The notes under the pieces were generated by a model, which saw nothing but the letters and a program-made list of their open reading frames with translations, was not told where the DNA came from and made no database searches. Of a DNA stretch of 64,000 nucleotides, positions 18,717-27,099 are shown one piece after another; position 1 is the first letter of the stretch; the number at the start of each line of letters is the position of its first letter. Where the stretch lies: assembly GCF_900110165.1 (NCBI RefSeq), contig NZ_FOCQ01000004.1, forward strand, positions 62,001 to 126,000, given 5' to 3'. Source of the DNA: Lihuaxuella thermophila. GTDB lineage: Bacteria; Bacillota; Bacilli; Thermoactinomycetales; Thermoactinomycetaceae. Both the position numbers and the translations under genes were made by a program.

Positions 18717-19670
18717 ATGAAGCATCAAATATCTAAAAAAAATCGAATCAGAGGAATCATGATGGTGTTGGCCGGCGCCTCTCTTTGGGGGATTTCAGGA
18801 ACGGTGGCGCAAGTGCTGTTTCAGCAAAAAGGATTTCAGACTGGTTGGCTGGTGTCTGTCCGGTTGCTGTTTTCAGGCGTGTTGTTGCTCAGTTTGGCCG
18901 CGCTCCGGAAACAGGAAGGGAGCATCTGGAGAGTCTGGAAGGATGCGAGGGACCGGTCAAGCATACTGATCTTCGGGCTGATCGGGTTATTGGGCGTTCA
19001 ATATACTTATTTTGCGGCGGTCGAAACGGGAAATGCCACGACAGCCACCCTTCTCCAATTTCTCGGACCGGCATTTATTACCCTGTATCTTGCCCTCCGT
19101 CTGGGAAAAGTACCGCAGAAAAAAGATTTGTTTGCGCTTGTGCTGGCGATGATCGGTACATTTTTGCTGGTGACCAACGGCTCTCTGGACGGATTGACCG
19201 TATCGGGAATGGCGGTATTTTGGGGTTTGGCCTCAGCCGTTACAGCGGCATTTTACACCCTTTACCCTGACAGGCTGATTGATCGTTGGGGTTCGACGAT
19301 AACGGTGGGATGGGGCATGCTGGTCGGCGGTGTCGGATTGAGCCTGATCAGTCCTCCCTGGAACCTGCATGGCCAATCGTGGTCCGTCTATACGGGATTG
19401 TTGGTGCTGTTTGTCATTCTGTTCGGTACGTTGATCGCTTTTTATTTATACCTGGACAGCCTGCGCTTTATATCGCCGGCTGAGGTCGGAATTCTCGGGA
19501 GTGCAGAGCCATTGTCCGCCGCTGTCATGTCCGTTTTATGGCTCAATCACTCGCTTGGATTGTACGAGATGATCGGAGGTTTGTTCATCATCGCAACCGT
19601 CTGTATTCTTTCAGTCAAAGCGGACGTCAAAGAAAGGGTATTTTCTGTTCCCGGCGGGAAAACCGGATGA
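18717..19670 (+). CDS. EamA-family (DMT) transporter
   Basis: Ten-helix drug/metabolite transporter of the EamA/RhaT type, a probable exporter of amino acids or small metabolites. About 317 residues from the ATG at 18717, chosen because GAGGAAG is six bases upstream; a GTG at 18702 precedes that site. Two EamA repeats are visible, each opening with a Gly-rich helix (GASLWGISGTVAQ and GMAVFWGLASAVTAAFYTLYP). Single gene with its own terminator. Substrate cannot be told from sequence. Confidence 0.88.
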   Translation: MKHQISKKNRIRGIMMVLAGASLWGISGTVAQVLFQQKGFQTGWLVSVRLLFSGVLLLSLAALRKQEGSIWRVWKDARDRSSILIFGLIGLLGVQYTYFAAVETGNATTATLLQFLGPAFITLYLALRLGKVPQKKDLFALVLAMIGTFLLVTNGSLDGLTVSGMAVFWGLASAVTAAFYTLYPDRLIDRWGSTITVGWGMLVGGVGLSLISPPWNLHGQSWSVYTGLLVLFVILFGTLIAFYLYLDSLRFISPAEVGILGSAEPLSAAVMSVLWLNHSLGLYEMIGGLFIIATVCILSVKADVKERVFSVPGGKTG

Positions 19671-19725
19671 TCATAACGAAGATCAGTGCCATGTCTTCCA
19701 AGCGGATGGCCCTTTATAGTCAGAA

Positions 19726-19756
19726 AAAATTCCCGGAGCAGCCGGGAATTTTATTT
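19726..19756. terminator. bidirectional terminator
   Basis: AAATTCCCGG / CCGGGAATTT stem with A runs on one side and T runs on the other, so it can end both the EamA transcript and the converging peptide-binding-protein transcript. Confidence 0.88.
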
Positions 19757-21391
19757 GTCATCACTTTCTTCGGATTCCAGGATGTATACCCACTTGAGCG
19801 TGTAGCGGGGGCCGAACGGGTGGCGGATCAACTCTTTTACATGAGATTTGACCAGATAGGAATCAGTGACATAGTAAAGCGGTACAAGTGCCTGATCGTC
19901 CTGGATGAGAAACTTTTCCGCCTGGATCAGGTAACGGATTTGTTGATCGATCAGAACTGAATTGAATGCGCGTTTCATCGTCTCATCAAAAGGCGCATCT
20001 GAATATTTTCCGGTGTTCATCAGATGACCGGAGGTAAAAGTCTCCAGAAATGCAGCCGGATCCGGGTAGGTGGCGGCCCAATCCGACAGAGCCAGGTCAA
20101 ATTTGCCCGCATTTTCCAACTGCAGTTTATCCGCCCGGGAGGTCGTGTTGAGCATCAGAGTCAACCCCAGGTTTTCTTGCAGTTGTTTTTTAATCTCGAG
20201 TGCCAATTCTTTTCGATTGTCTTCATAGTTCAACATGATCAACCGGAAAGGGGGCTTCGTCAATCCCAGTTCTGCGAGTCCCTCGTTGAATAACTGCCGG
20301 GCTTTGTCCACGTCTTGTTCGGGAGCTTGCATAACGGCTTCCTGACGGAACGAGGATTTGTACCCTTTCATCGAAGGGGGGATCAGTCCGCCGGCCGGTT
20401 CAGCCGCATTTTTTAACTGATCAATGATGATACCGCGGTTGAGCGCATAGGAAATCGCCTGGCGGATTTTCTTGTTCCGGAAAAAGGGATTTTTGTAATT
20501 AAAACGGATGTATTGGGTTGTGGCTGTTTGAAGCTGGTGAAACTCCGGGGATTTTTTATATGCTTCGGCAAATTCCCGTTCTACACTGGTGACGTCGATT
20601 TTGTCTGCATTGTACCAGTTTAGCTGACGGGTAGCATGATTGGAGACAAAGAAGTAGACATGCTCCAGGCGGACATTTTTTTCATCCCAGTAGCGCCGGT
20701 TTTTGCTCAAAATCACAGTCCCGTCTTCGGTTACCCGGCTGATCGTGAAAGGGCCGATATATACCATCCGCGTCGGATCTTTACCGTACGATTTTCCCTG
20801 CGATTGGATGGTATCTTTGCGGGCGGGGAGAAACGGGGTTAACGCGGCCAGGCTCAAAAAATTTCTGACCTGCCGTTTTAAGCGGACTTCCAATGTCCGG
20901 TCATCAAGAGCCCGAATGCCCACTTTATCTTCTTTCACTTCTCCCTGATGATAGCTTTCGGCATTGACGATCGGGTAAAAAAGGTAGGCGGAAGGGGAGT
21001 GGGTGCCGGGAGCTAAAATACGTTTCCAGGCATATTCAAAATCGTGGGCCGTCACCGGCTTGCCATCGCTCCACTCCGCTCTCCTCAAAGTAAATGTGTA
21101 TACCGTTTGGTCAGGGCTGATGGTCAGCCTGGAAGCCATTCCCGGAATCGGTTGATGGTTTTGATTGAGACGCATTAACCCTTCGCCCGTATTGCTCAGG
21201 ATATCCAGCGTGGAAGAATTATGAACGACTGCGTGATCAAAAGTTTTAATGGGATAAGGAATGGTCAAGCGTAGGATTTGTTGATCGCTCAGTTTACCGG
21301 AGGCCGAATCCGAAGCGGCTTTGCCGGCGCACCCGACCAGGCCGGCAGCCAGGCTCAAGCTGAGAACCAAGGAAAGAACCCGTCGTTTCAT
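19751..21391 (-). CDS. oligopeptide-binding lipoprotein, OppA/DppE type
   Basis: Extracellular solute-binding protein family 5, which captures peptides for an Opp-type ABC importer. 546 residues from the ATG at 21391, giving a textbook lipoprotein signal MKRRVLSLVLSLSLAAGLVGC with acylated Cys21. Family signature features include LRRAEWSDGKPVTAHDFEYAWKR and the C-terminal VPLYY segment. No permease or ATPase genes are adjacent, so it must share a transporter encoded elsewhere. It ends in the bidirectional terminator. Ribosome site (GGGGGG) is somewhat distant at 11 bases. Confidence 0.92.
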   Translation of the reverse strand: MKRRVLSLVLSLSLAAGLVGCAGKAASDSASGKLSDQQILRLTIPYPIKTFDHAVVHNSSTLDILSNTGEGLMRLNQNHQPIPGMASRLTISPDQTVYTFTLRRAEWSDGKPVTAHDFEYAWKRILAPGTHSPSAYLFYPIVNAESYHQGEVKEDKVGIRALDDRTLEVRLKRQVRNFLSLAALTPFLPARKDTIQSQGKSYGKDPTRMVYIGPFTISRVTEDGTVILSKNRRYWDEKNVRLEHVYFFVSNHATRQLNWYNADKIDVTSVEREFAEAYKKSPEFHQLQTATTQYIRFNYKNPFFRNKKIRQAISYALNRGIIIDQLKNAAEPAGGLIPPSMKGYKSSFRQEAVMQAPEQDVDKARQLFNEGLAELGLTKPPFRLIMLNYEDNRKELALEIKKQLQENLGLTLMLNTTSRADKLQLENAGKFDLALSDWAATYPDPAAFLETFTSGHLMNTGKYSDAPFDETMKRAFNSVLIDQQIRYLIQAEKFLIQDDQALVPLYYVTDSYLVKSHVKELIRHPFGPRYTLKWVYILESEESDDK

Positions 21392-21553
21392 CAAAGCGAA
21401 AGCCCCCCATTCTTTTCGTAGAATTCCATTCGTATACAATATGGCTGATTATAGTAAACAAAATTTAATATTTTGATGGGGGGGTTATATCGTTTCATTA
21501 GGTTATTGTAAAGAAATGATTAAAAATGGGGGTGGGATGGAGGAGCTCCGCTG

Positions 21554-22522
21554 TCAGACCGAGCGGTTTTGTTGAAGCCACGCGATCGTTTCCCGGATGC
21601 CTTCCTTGATCTTTGTAAAGGTGAAATCGGGAAAGGCGGATTTGAATTTGCTGCTGTCCAGGTAAAACGGCGCATCATAGAGATAGTACATTTCCTCCAC
21701 TTCTCTTACATCTTTGTTCAACAAGCCCATGATTCGCAACAGCAATGCTCCCGCTCGCTTGACAGCCGGTTGGCAGGAAAGCAGGTTGGCAACGTGGGAA
21801 AGGATCTCTTCTCCGCTGATCGGCTGTTCATCCGAGACATTCCAGACTTGAAAGCCGGGATGACTTGTCTCACAGATGCGAAGCAGCGCTCTGGCGGCAT
21901 CCGGTACATAGATATACTCTCTTTTTAGCTGCAAAGAGCCGAGCCAGTATGCCGTCTTTCTGTTTACGATCGCCTCAAAAACCGAATGCAAAAAAGTGTT
22001 TTTGGCCTGTGGGCCGTAAAAATCGGGAAAGCGGGCGATGATGCCTTCGATTTTTCCGTCTTCATGCGCTTTTTGCAGCATTTGTTCCATTTGTTTGCGG
22101 ATGTTTCCTTTTTTGGTGTGAGGGGCAACGGGATGCTGCTCGGATACTTTTTCCGTCTGCGGACGGCCATAGGCATAAACGGGATGGACCAGCACCAGTC
22201 GTCTGGCATGGCCGCTTGCTCCTTCCAAGATGGAGGACATCAGGGGAAGCTGAAGGTGTTCCCAGTCGCGGTAAGGGACATTGACGGCATGAAAGAGGAG
22301 ATCGGCATTTTGTGCAGATGCTTGTACAAAGGATGGATCAGAGACGTCCCCGCGCATGATCTGCACCTGGGGCATAGCGCCGAAGAAACGATCCAATTGT
22401 TCGCCGCGTCTGGCAACGGCACGAACTTGATATCCGGCGTTGACACATTCTTTAACCAGTGAGTGGCCCATTCCGCCTGTTGCACCAAGTACAGTTGCCA
22501 TCTTCTGCTTTTGTCCCTTCAT
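21554..22522 (-). CDS. NAD(P)-binding epimerase/reductase-like protein
   Basis: Extended short-chain dehydrogenase/NAD-dependent epimerase family protein of about 322 residues. The N-terminal nucleotide motif is VLGATGGMGHSL, followed by ARR and GDVSD, typical of atypical or extended SDRs that bind NADP. Start at 22522 has AAGGAG nine bases upstream on the minus strand. A TTTGACCACTGGTCAAA palindrome sits just before the gene and is nearly the same as the one before tetR, so this gene is the probable target of that repressor. Substrate unknown; a role in detoxifying a hydrophobic or carbonyl compound is plausible from the TetR pairing. Confidence 0.82.
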   Translation of the reverse strand: MKGQKQKMATVLGATGGMGHSLVKECVNAGYQVRAVARRGEQLDRFFGAMPQVQIMRGDVSDPSFVQASAQNADLLFHAVNVPYRDWEHLQLPLMSSILEGASGHARRLVLVHPVYAYGRPQTEKVSEQHPVAPHTKKGNIRKQMEQMLQKAHEDGKIEGIIARFPDFYGPQAKNTFLHSVFEAIVNRKTAYWLGSLQLKREYIYVPDAARALLRICETSHPGFQVWNVSDEQPISGEEILSHVANLLSCQPAVKRAGALLLRIMGLLNKDVREVEEMYYLYDAPFYLDSSKFKSAFPDFTFTKIKEGIRETIAWLQQNRSV

Positions 22523-22537
22523 GAAACAACACTCCTT

Positions 22538-22554
22538 TTTGACCACTGGTCAAA
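22538..22554. promoter_or_regulatory. TetR operator before epimerase gene
   Basis: TTTGACCACTGGTCAAA is a perfect 17-base palindrome around a central C. The half site TTGACCA recurs before tetR at 23171. Confidence 0.75.
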
Positions 22555-22588
22555 TTTGTGGTGAAAGTTAGAGGCCCAAAGAAGTGAT

Positions 22589-23146
22589 TTACTTCGTCAG
22601 GCCTCGCAAAATCATGTCAACAAATGATTCGGCCAGAGTCGACAGGTCTTCCCAGGAAACGGAATCCTTCAGATTGCGGGAGATGAACCCGTGCGCAGCC
22701 ATGAACATCATCCAGGCGATTTGCGCGGGCGGAAGGTTTCTCAGCTCGGATTTCGCGCGCCATACATACTCCAGCAAAATCTGAAAAGCTTGATCTCCTT
22801 CCGCGACTTGATGCTGTTGAAGCTCTGCATCCCGTTCTATGAACATCAACCGGTACGGGTGCGGATGCGTCACCCCGAAGCGGATAAACGAATAGAGAAC
22901 GGATCTGAGCGTCTCAAGCGGATGATGATCGGCCGTCTGCTGAAGCATCTGGTTACGCATTTCAGCAAAGTCATGCTTTAAAATTTCGCTGATCAAGGCT
23001 GCTTTGTCCTTAAAGTGATAATAAAGCGTGCCATGGGAGTAACCAAGCGTTTGCGCGATTTTCCGCATGGACACGGCTTGATAGCCTTCTTCGACAAACA
23101 AAGCTCTCGCTGTTTGCAGGACTTTTTCCCGATTAAACTTCGCCAT
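22589..23146 (-). CDS. TetR-family transcriptional regulator
   Basis: Repressor of about 185 residues. The N-terminal TetR helix-turn-helix is clear: TARALFVEEGYQAVSMRKIAQTLGYSHGTLYYHFKDKAALI at about residues 8-50. The C-terminal helical ligand domain is variable and gives no hint of inducer. Start taken as the ATG at 23146; a GTG at 23155 is an alternative and both ribosome sites are weak. Located upstream of, and co-oriented with, the epimerase-like gene, with palindromes before both genes, which implies autorepression and control of the neighbour. Confidence 0.92.
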   Translation of the reverse strand: MAKFNREKVLQTARALFVEEGYQAVSMRKIAQTLGYSHGTLYYHFKDKAALISEILKHDFAEMRNQMLQQTADHHPLETLRSVLYSFIRFGVTHPHPYRLMFIERDAELQQHQVAEGDQAFQILLEYVWRAKSELRNLPPAQIAWMMFMAAHGFISRNLKDSVSWEDLSTLAESFVDMILRGLTK

Positions 23147-23169
23147 TTTCAACACTCAGTTCCATTATT

Positions 23170-23186
23170 TTTGACCATTGGTCGAA
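23170..23186. promoter_or_regulatory. TetR operator before tetR
   Basis: TTTGACCATTGGTCGAA is a palindrome with one mismatch, sharing 15 of 17 bases with the site at 22538. It lies about 25 bases upstream of the tetR start. Confidence 0.72.
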
Positions 23187-23385
23187 AAAATCTTTATTTT
23201 AAAGTACTCTATTTTTGATCTGTTGGCAAGGAGAAAATATGATTTAATGGAAGGGGATTCAATTTCCGAATCTAGAATAATGAGTAGGGAAACGGCTCAG
23301 AAGATGAAAATTGCAGACTTTTACGGTGCGATTGTCTAATATGATAGAGAGCAGCATAATAAATAGAAGGAAGGAGGAGCTGTAT

Positions 23386-23877
23386 TTGAAATGCCCATTT
23401 TGCGGTAACAACGGAAGCCGTGTGTTGGATTCCCGCCCTGTTCACGAGGGGAGAGCGATTCGGCGCAGGCGGGAATGCGAACAGTGTGAACAGCGGTTTA
23501 CGACATTTGAAATCGTCGAAGAACAACCGCTGATTGTCATCAAAAAAGATGGGAGCAGGGAAGAATTCAGCAGGGAAAAACTGCTCCGAGGACTGATTCG
23601 CGCCTGTGAAAAAAGGCCGGTTCCCCTTGAGCAACTGGAGAGTGTGGTCGTTGAAATCGAACGGATATTGCGGCAAGCGGGTTCCGCGGAAGTTCCGTCC
23701 AAAGAAATCGGAGAAATGGTGATGGAACGGCTGGTCGAAATCGATGAAGTGGCTTATGTCCGGTTTGCTTCTGTCTACCGTCAATTTAAAGATATTAACG
23801 TTTTTGTGAATGAATTGGAAGATTTGTTGAACCGTTCAAGACGGGCGCTTGCGGATGAAAAAAGAAGGGATTCATAG
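23386..23877 (+). CDS. nrdR: transcriptional repressor NrdR
   Basis: ATP/dATP-sensing repressor of ribonucleotide reductase genes. 163 residues, slightly longer than the usual 150. Starts at a TTG at 23386 with AAGGAGG at 23370-23376, giving the canonical N terminus KCPFCG. The zinc ribbon uses the CPFC and CEQC pairs, with [15 protein letters not shown] between them. The ATP-cone (about 49-139) has [16 protein letters not shown]. It precedes dnaB as in B. subtilis (ytcG). Confidence 0.96.
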   Translation: MKCPFCGNNGSRVLDSRPVHEGRAIRRRRECEQCEQRFTTFEIVEEQPLIVIKKDGSREEFSREKLLRGLIRACEKRPVPLEQLESVVVEIERILRQAGSAEVPSKEIGEMVMERLVEIDEVAYVRFASVYRQFKDINVFVNELEDLLNRSRRALADEKRRDS

Positions 23878-23972
23878 GGCGGATTGGTTAAAAATGAGGT
23901 TTGTCCTCGGGTGGGGGGCCTGTGTTACAATGATACAATCAGTCTGTAACGCAGGATGAGGAGGGTCAGTAG

Positions 23973-25442
23973 ATGGCGATGTTACGGAAAGATATCGGAT
24001 GGCGTTGCCGTACCCGACGACCGATTCACAGTGATGATCTGTTCGGGCTGACCCATTTATACCAGCCCATCGTGGGAACAACAGCCGTCGCTCTTTACAT
24101 GACACTGGTATATCAACTCCCTCTGCACCGGGCAGGGGTCTCGGATGTATACAAGCATTCCTACTTGCTGAAACTTTGTGCCCTCACCTTCGACCAGATG
24201 CTGGAAGCCAGATATCTCCTGGAAGGGGTGGGACTGCTCAACACTTATGAAAAACAAGACCCGGACAACGGCCGTTATTATGAGTATGAAGTGATTCCCC
24301 CGCTGACGCCAGCCAAGTTTTTCCAAAGTGATGTTTTGAGCATGACCTTGTATAACCTGCTGGGAAAAGAGCGGTACCTGGCGATTCGAAGACAATTGAT
24401 CGAACCCCGGGAAACGGAAAACGCTTACACCCTGTCCGCCAATATTACCAAGTCATTTCAGGATGTATTTGGCAGTCTGTCTCCGATGGAGATGGTCAAA
24501 GCGGCTGAATTGGAGAAAGAAGCGGTTCTGGAAATCGGGACGGTCGACGAAAGCCTGCTCGACGGGCAATATCCCAGGTGGGACGACGATGATGATCTTT
24601 CCATGGTGCGCATGCGCCTCAGTTCGATTGTCGATGAAGATGTGTGGACAGACCAACTGATTGCGGAACTGCGCGAAATTCGCTTTCTCTATCAACTGGA
24701 TGACTGGGATTTGCTGAAAGCTCTGCAAAACCCCTATGTCACCAGGCATGGGAGAATTGATCTCGACCGGCTCAGATCCTATGTGAAAAGCGAGTATCGC
24801 CTCCGGTTCGGCGGACCGCCGGTGATTTTGAAGCGAAACAGCCATCTGCGCGCAATGGAGCCCCCTCAGCCGAAGCAGGCGAACCGGCAGGAGAAAGAGC
24901 CGATGACGGAAGAAGAGAAGCACTTCCGCCAATTGGCGGAGATGTCTCCGTTAGAGTTGCTTGAAGCCTATCAAGGCGGGGCGAGAATCCCCGACAGCGA
25001 TGTGGAGCTGGTTGAGACCCTGGTGCGCCACTACGGTCTTCCCCATGGAGTGATCAATGTACTGCTTGAATATGTTTTGCTCAAATACAACTACAAATTG
25101 CCGCGGAAATTGGTGGAAAAAATTGCGGGACAATGGAAGAGACTGGGCGTGCAAACGGTAGAAGAAGCGCTGGAACAGGCGCGCAAAGAAAACTGGGAAA
25201 TCAGGAAGAAAAGATCGGAGACAAAACCCGGCGCAAAGACGGGCTGGGCGCGTTCTTCGCTCGGTGATAAGCTCCCCCGGGCAGTTCAGAAGCAGATGCA
25301 GGAAAATGCCGAGATGAAGGGGGATTCCGCTTCTGAAACCGATGATGATTTAGCGGAAAAGCAAGCGAGAGTGCAAGCCAAGCTCAAGTTGATGTATGAA
25401 CGGCTCAGCGCCAGAAAACAAGAGAAGGAGAATACGCAGTGA
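23973..25442 (+). CDS. dnaB: replication initiation/membrane attachment protein DnaB
   Basis: Helicase-loading protein of Gram-positive primosomes (not the E. coli DnaB helicase). 489 residues. It begins with the N-terminal DnaB domain and carries a DnaD/DnaB C-terminal domain around residues 325-400 (LAEMSPLELLEAY...LVETLVRHYGLPHGVINVLLEY), followed by a charged, likely disordered tail. AGGAGG precedes the ATG. It overlaps dnaI by four bases, showing coupled translation, and its order nrdR-dnaB-dnaI matches B. subtilis. Confidence 0.95.
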   Translation: MAMLRKDIGWRCRTRRPIHSDDLFGLTHLYQPIVGTTAVALYMTLVYQLPLHRAGVSDVYKHSYLLKLCALTFDQMLEARYLLEGVGLLNTYEKQDPDNGRYYEYEVIPPLTPAKFFQSDVLSMTLYNLLGKERYLAIRRQLIEPRETENAYTLSANITKSFQDVFGSLSPMEMVKAAELEKEAVLEIGTVDESLLDGQYPRWDDDDDLSMVRMRLSSIVDEDVWTDQLIAELREIRFLYQLDDWDLLKALQNPYVTRHGRIDLDRLRSYVKSEYRLRFGGPPVILKRNSHLRAMEPPQPKQANRQEKEPMTEEEKHFRQLAEMSPLELLEAYQGGARIPDSDVELVETLVRHYGLPHGVINVLLEYVLLKYNYKLPRKLVEKIAGQWKRLGVQTVEEALEQARKENWEIRKKRSETKPGAKTGWARSSLGDKLPRAVQKQMQENAEMKGDSASETDDDLAEKQARVQAKLKLMYERLSARKQEKENTQ

Positions 25443-26377
25443 ATCGGATTGGAGAAGTGGTTAAGGCCAGCTTTCAAAAGAATAGATCTCCGATCTCTGT
25501 GGAGCAACAATTGGAGATCCTTCTCAAACATCCGGTGATTCAGGAGTTCAGGCGGAAGCACCCGGAGCTTCCGCGCGAACATTACCGGCGTTTCCTGGGA
25601 CAACTCAACCAGGTCGTGATGGAGAGGGAAAACTGCAACCGCTGTTCCGGGCTGGATCGATGCCCCAACCTGGTTGCCGGCCATTTTTCTCAACTGGTCG
25701 TTTACCACGGATTGTTGGATGTGCGAATGCAGGCATGCGGCAAATTGAAGGCGCGCCAGGAACAAAAGCGGCGCAAAAGCCTGATTCGCAGCCATCATAT
25801 TCCCAAAAATATCGTTGAAGCTTCTTTTGCCTTGATCGACCAGGACAATGGACGGATCGACGCGATTGAAGCAGCCATCGATTTTTGCACGCAGTTCGGG
25901 GAAGGCAGGCCGGAAAAAGGATTGTATCTGTACGGTCCGCTCGGGGTGGGGAAAAGCCTGATCGCCGGAGCCATCGCCAATGAACTGGTCAAATATGACG
26001 TGGACTCATATATGTTGTATGTACCTGATTTTATGCGTGAGATCAGCGAATCGATCGAAGATAACTCCCTCGCCGATAAGCTTTGGGAACTAAAAACCGT
26101 AACCGTACTCATTCTGGACGATATCGGAGCGGAATTTTTGACTCCCTGGAAAAGGGATGAGGTACTCGGAGCCATCCTGCAATACCGTTCGGCAGAGCGT
26201 TTGCCAACGATCTATACGTCCAATCTCGATTTGGACGAGCTGGAAGAACACCTGGCCCATACGCAAAAGGGCGGTGCCGACTGGATGAAAGCCAAACGGA
26301 TCATGGAGCGGATCCGCCATTACGTCAAACCGTATTTTGTGGACGGACCCAACCGCCGTCAATCGCCATTCTCCTAG
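25439..26377 (+). CDS. dnaI: primosomal protein DnaI (helicase loader)
   Basis: AAA+ ATPase that loads the replicative helicase DnaC onto DNA. 312 residues from a GTG at 25439 with AAGGAG upstream. The N-terminal helicase-interaction domain carries the zinc-binding Cys cluster CNRCSGLDRC with a later Cys/His. The AAA+ core has Walker A GPLGVGKS and Walker B VLILDDIGAE, plus sensor and arginine-finger regions near KRIMERIRHYVKP. In B. subtilis it is followed by ytxC and thrS; here that pair is about 20 kb away. Confidence 0.96.
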   Translation: MNRIGEVVKASFQKNRSPISVEQQLEILLKHPVIQEFRRKHPELPREHYRRFLGQLNQVVMERENCNRCSGLDRCPNLVAGHFSQLVVYHGLLDVRMQACGKLKARQEQKRRKSLIRSHHIPKNIVEASFALIDQDNGRIDAIEAAIDFCTQFGEGRPEKGLYLYGPLGVGKSLIAGAIANELVKYDVDSYMLYVPDFMREISESIEDNSLADKLWELKTVTVLILDDIGAEFLTPWKRDEVLGAILQYRSAERLPTIYTSNLDLDELEEHLAHTQKGGADWMKAKRIMERIRHYVKPYFVDGPNRRQSPFS

Positions 26378-26405
26378 TTCTATAAAATTTTTTGGATCAA
26401 AAGTG

Positions 26406-26435
26406 TTGCACTCCGAACGCCGACCGTGCTATAAT
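26406..26435 (+). promoter_or_regulatory. tRNA cluster promoter
   Basis: TTGCAC at 26406-26411 and TATAAT at 26430-26435 with an 18-base spacer, directly upstream of the tRNA genes. Confidence 0.75.
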
Positions 26436-26466
26436 CACTTTTGTCAGCACTGACACAATAAAAAAT

Positions 26467-26542
<76 letters not shown>

Positions 26543-26548
26543 TGGATT

Positions 26549-26623
26549 GCGGAAGTGGCTCAGGGGTAGAGCATCGCCTTGCCAAGGCGAGGGTCGCGGG
26601 TTCGAATCCCGTCTTCCGCTCCA
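26549..26623 (+). tRNA. tRNA-Gly (GCC)
   Basis: Acceptor GCGGAAG / CTTCCGC, anticodon loop TTGCCAA on a CGCC / GGCG stem, T arm GGTTCGAATCC, and an encoded CCA. It begins six bases after tRNA-Phe. Confidence 0.97.
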
Positions 26624-26634
26624 ATTTTTTATAC

Positions 26635-26723
26635 GCCGGGGTGGCGGAATAGGCAGACGCACAGGACTTAAAATCCTGCGGTAGGTGACTACCGTGTCGG
26701 TTCGAGTCCGACCCTCGGCACCA
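26635..26723 (+). tRNA. tRNA-Leu (TAA)
   Basis: Class II tRNA of 89 bases with a long variable arm (GGTAGGTGACTACC). Anticodon loop CTTAAAA, acceptor GCCGGGG / CCTCGGC (one wobble pair), encoded CCA. Confidence 0.97.
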
Positions 26724-26730
26724 AACAACA

Positions 26731-26759
26731 CCCGTGATACGTGGAATCGCGGGTTTTTT
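26731..26759 (+). terminator. tRNA cluster terminator
   Basis: CCCGTGAT / ATCGCGGG stem (one wobble pair) followed by six T residues. Confidence 0.85.
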
Positions 26760-27099
26760 ATTTTGTTTTGGTAGGTATTTTTTGGAAGTATCATCAAACG
26801 CAACCCGAGAAGGCAGGTGGTTGGAGATTGGACATCCCTGCCCATTTCAATACTAAAATGTAAAAAATTTTATAAATATTATGTCCTTAAATGTTCCGGT
26901 CATAGCCTGAGCTGCTACTGGCTGCCTTCAAACCATTTGTTGTTTAGCTTAGAGAAAAACCTTAAAGCTCCCTGACCGGGTTTGTGTGATAAATCCACTG
27001 ATCTAACAAGGATGTGTTTCATCAACCTTTGGACTTGCATCAATGTTGTATGATGGGAATGCATATCCGGATCAAAAACGAACCCGAGGAGGTTGTCTC
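26760..27099 (+). other. leader region of the UvrA-like gene
   Basis: No gene is supported. CCGGTCA at 26896-26902 can pair with TGACCGG at 26973-26979, enclosing a smaller AGCTT / AAGCT hairpin, so a folded leader or old terminator is possible. TATGAT at 27049-27054 is a plausible -10 for the downstream gene. This spacer marks the left edge of the accessory region. Confidence 0.35.
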
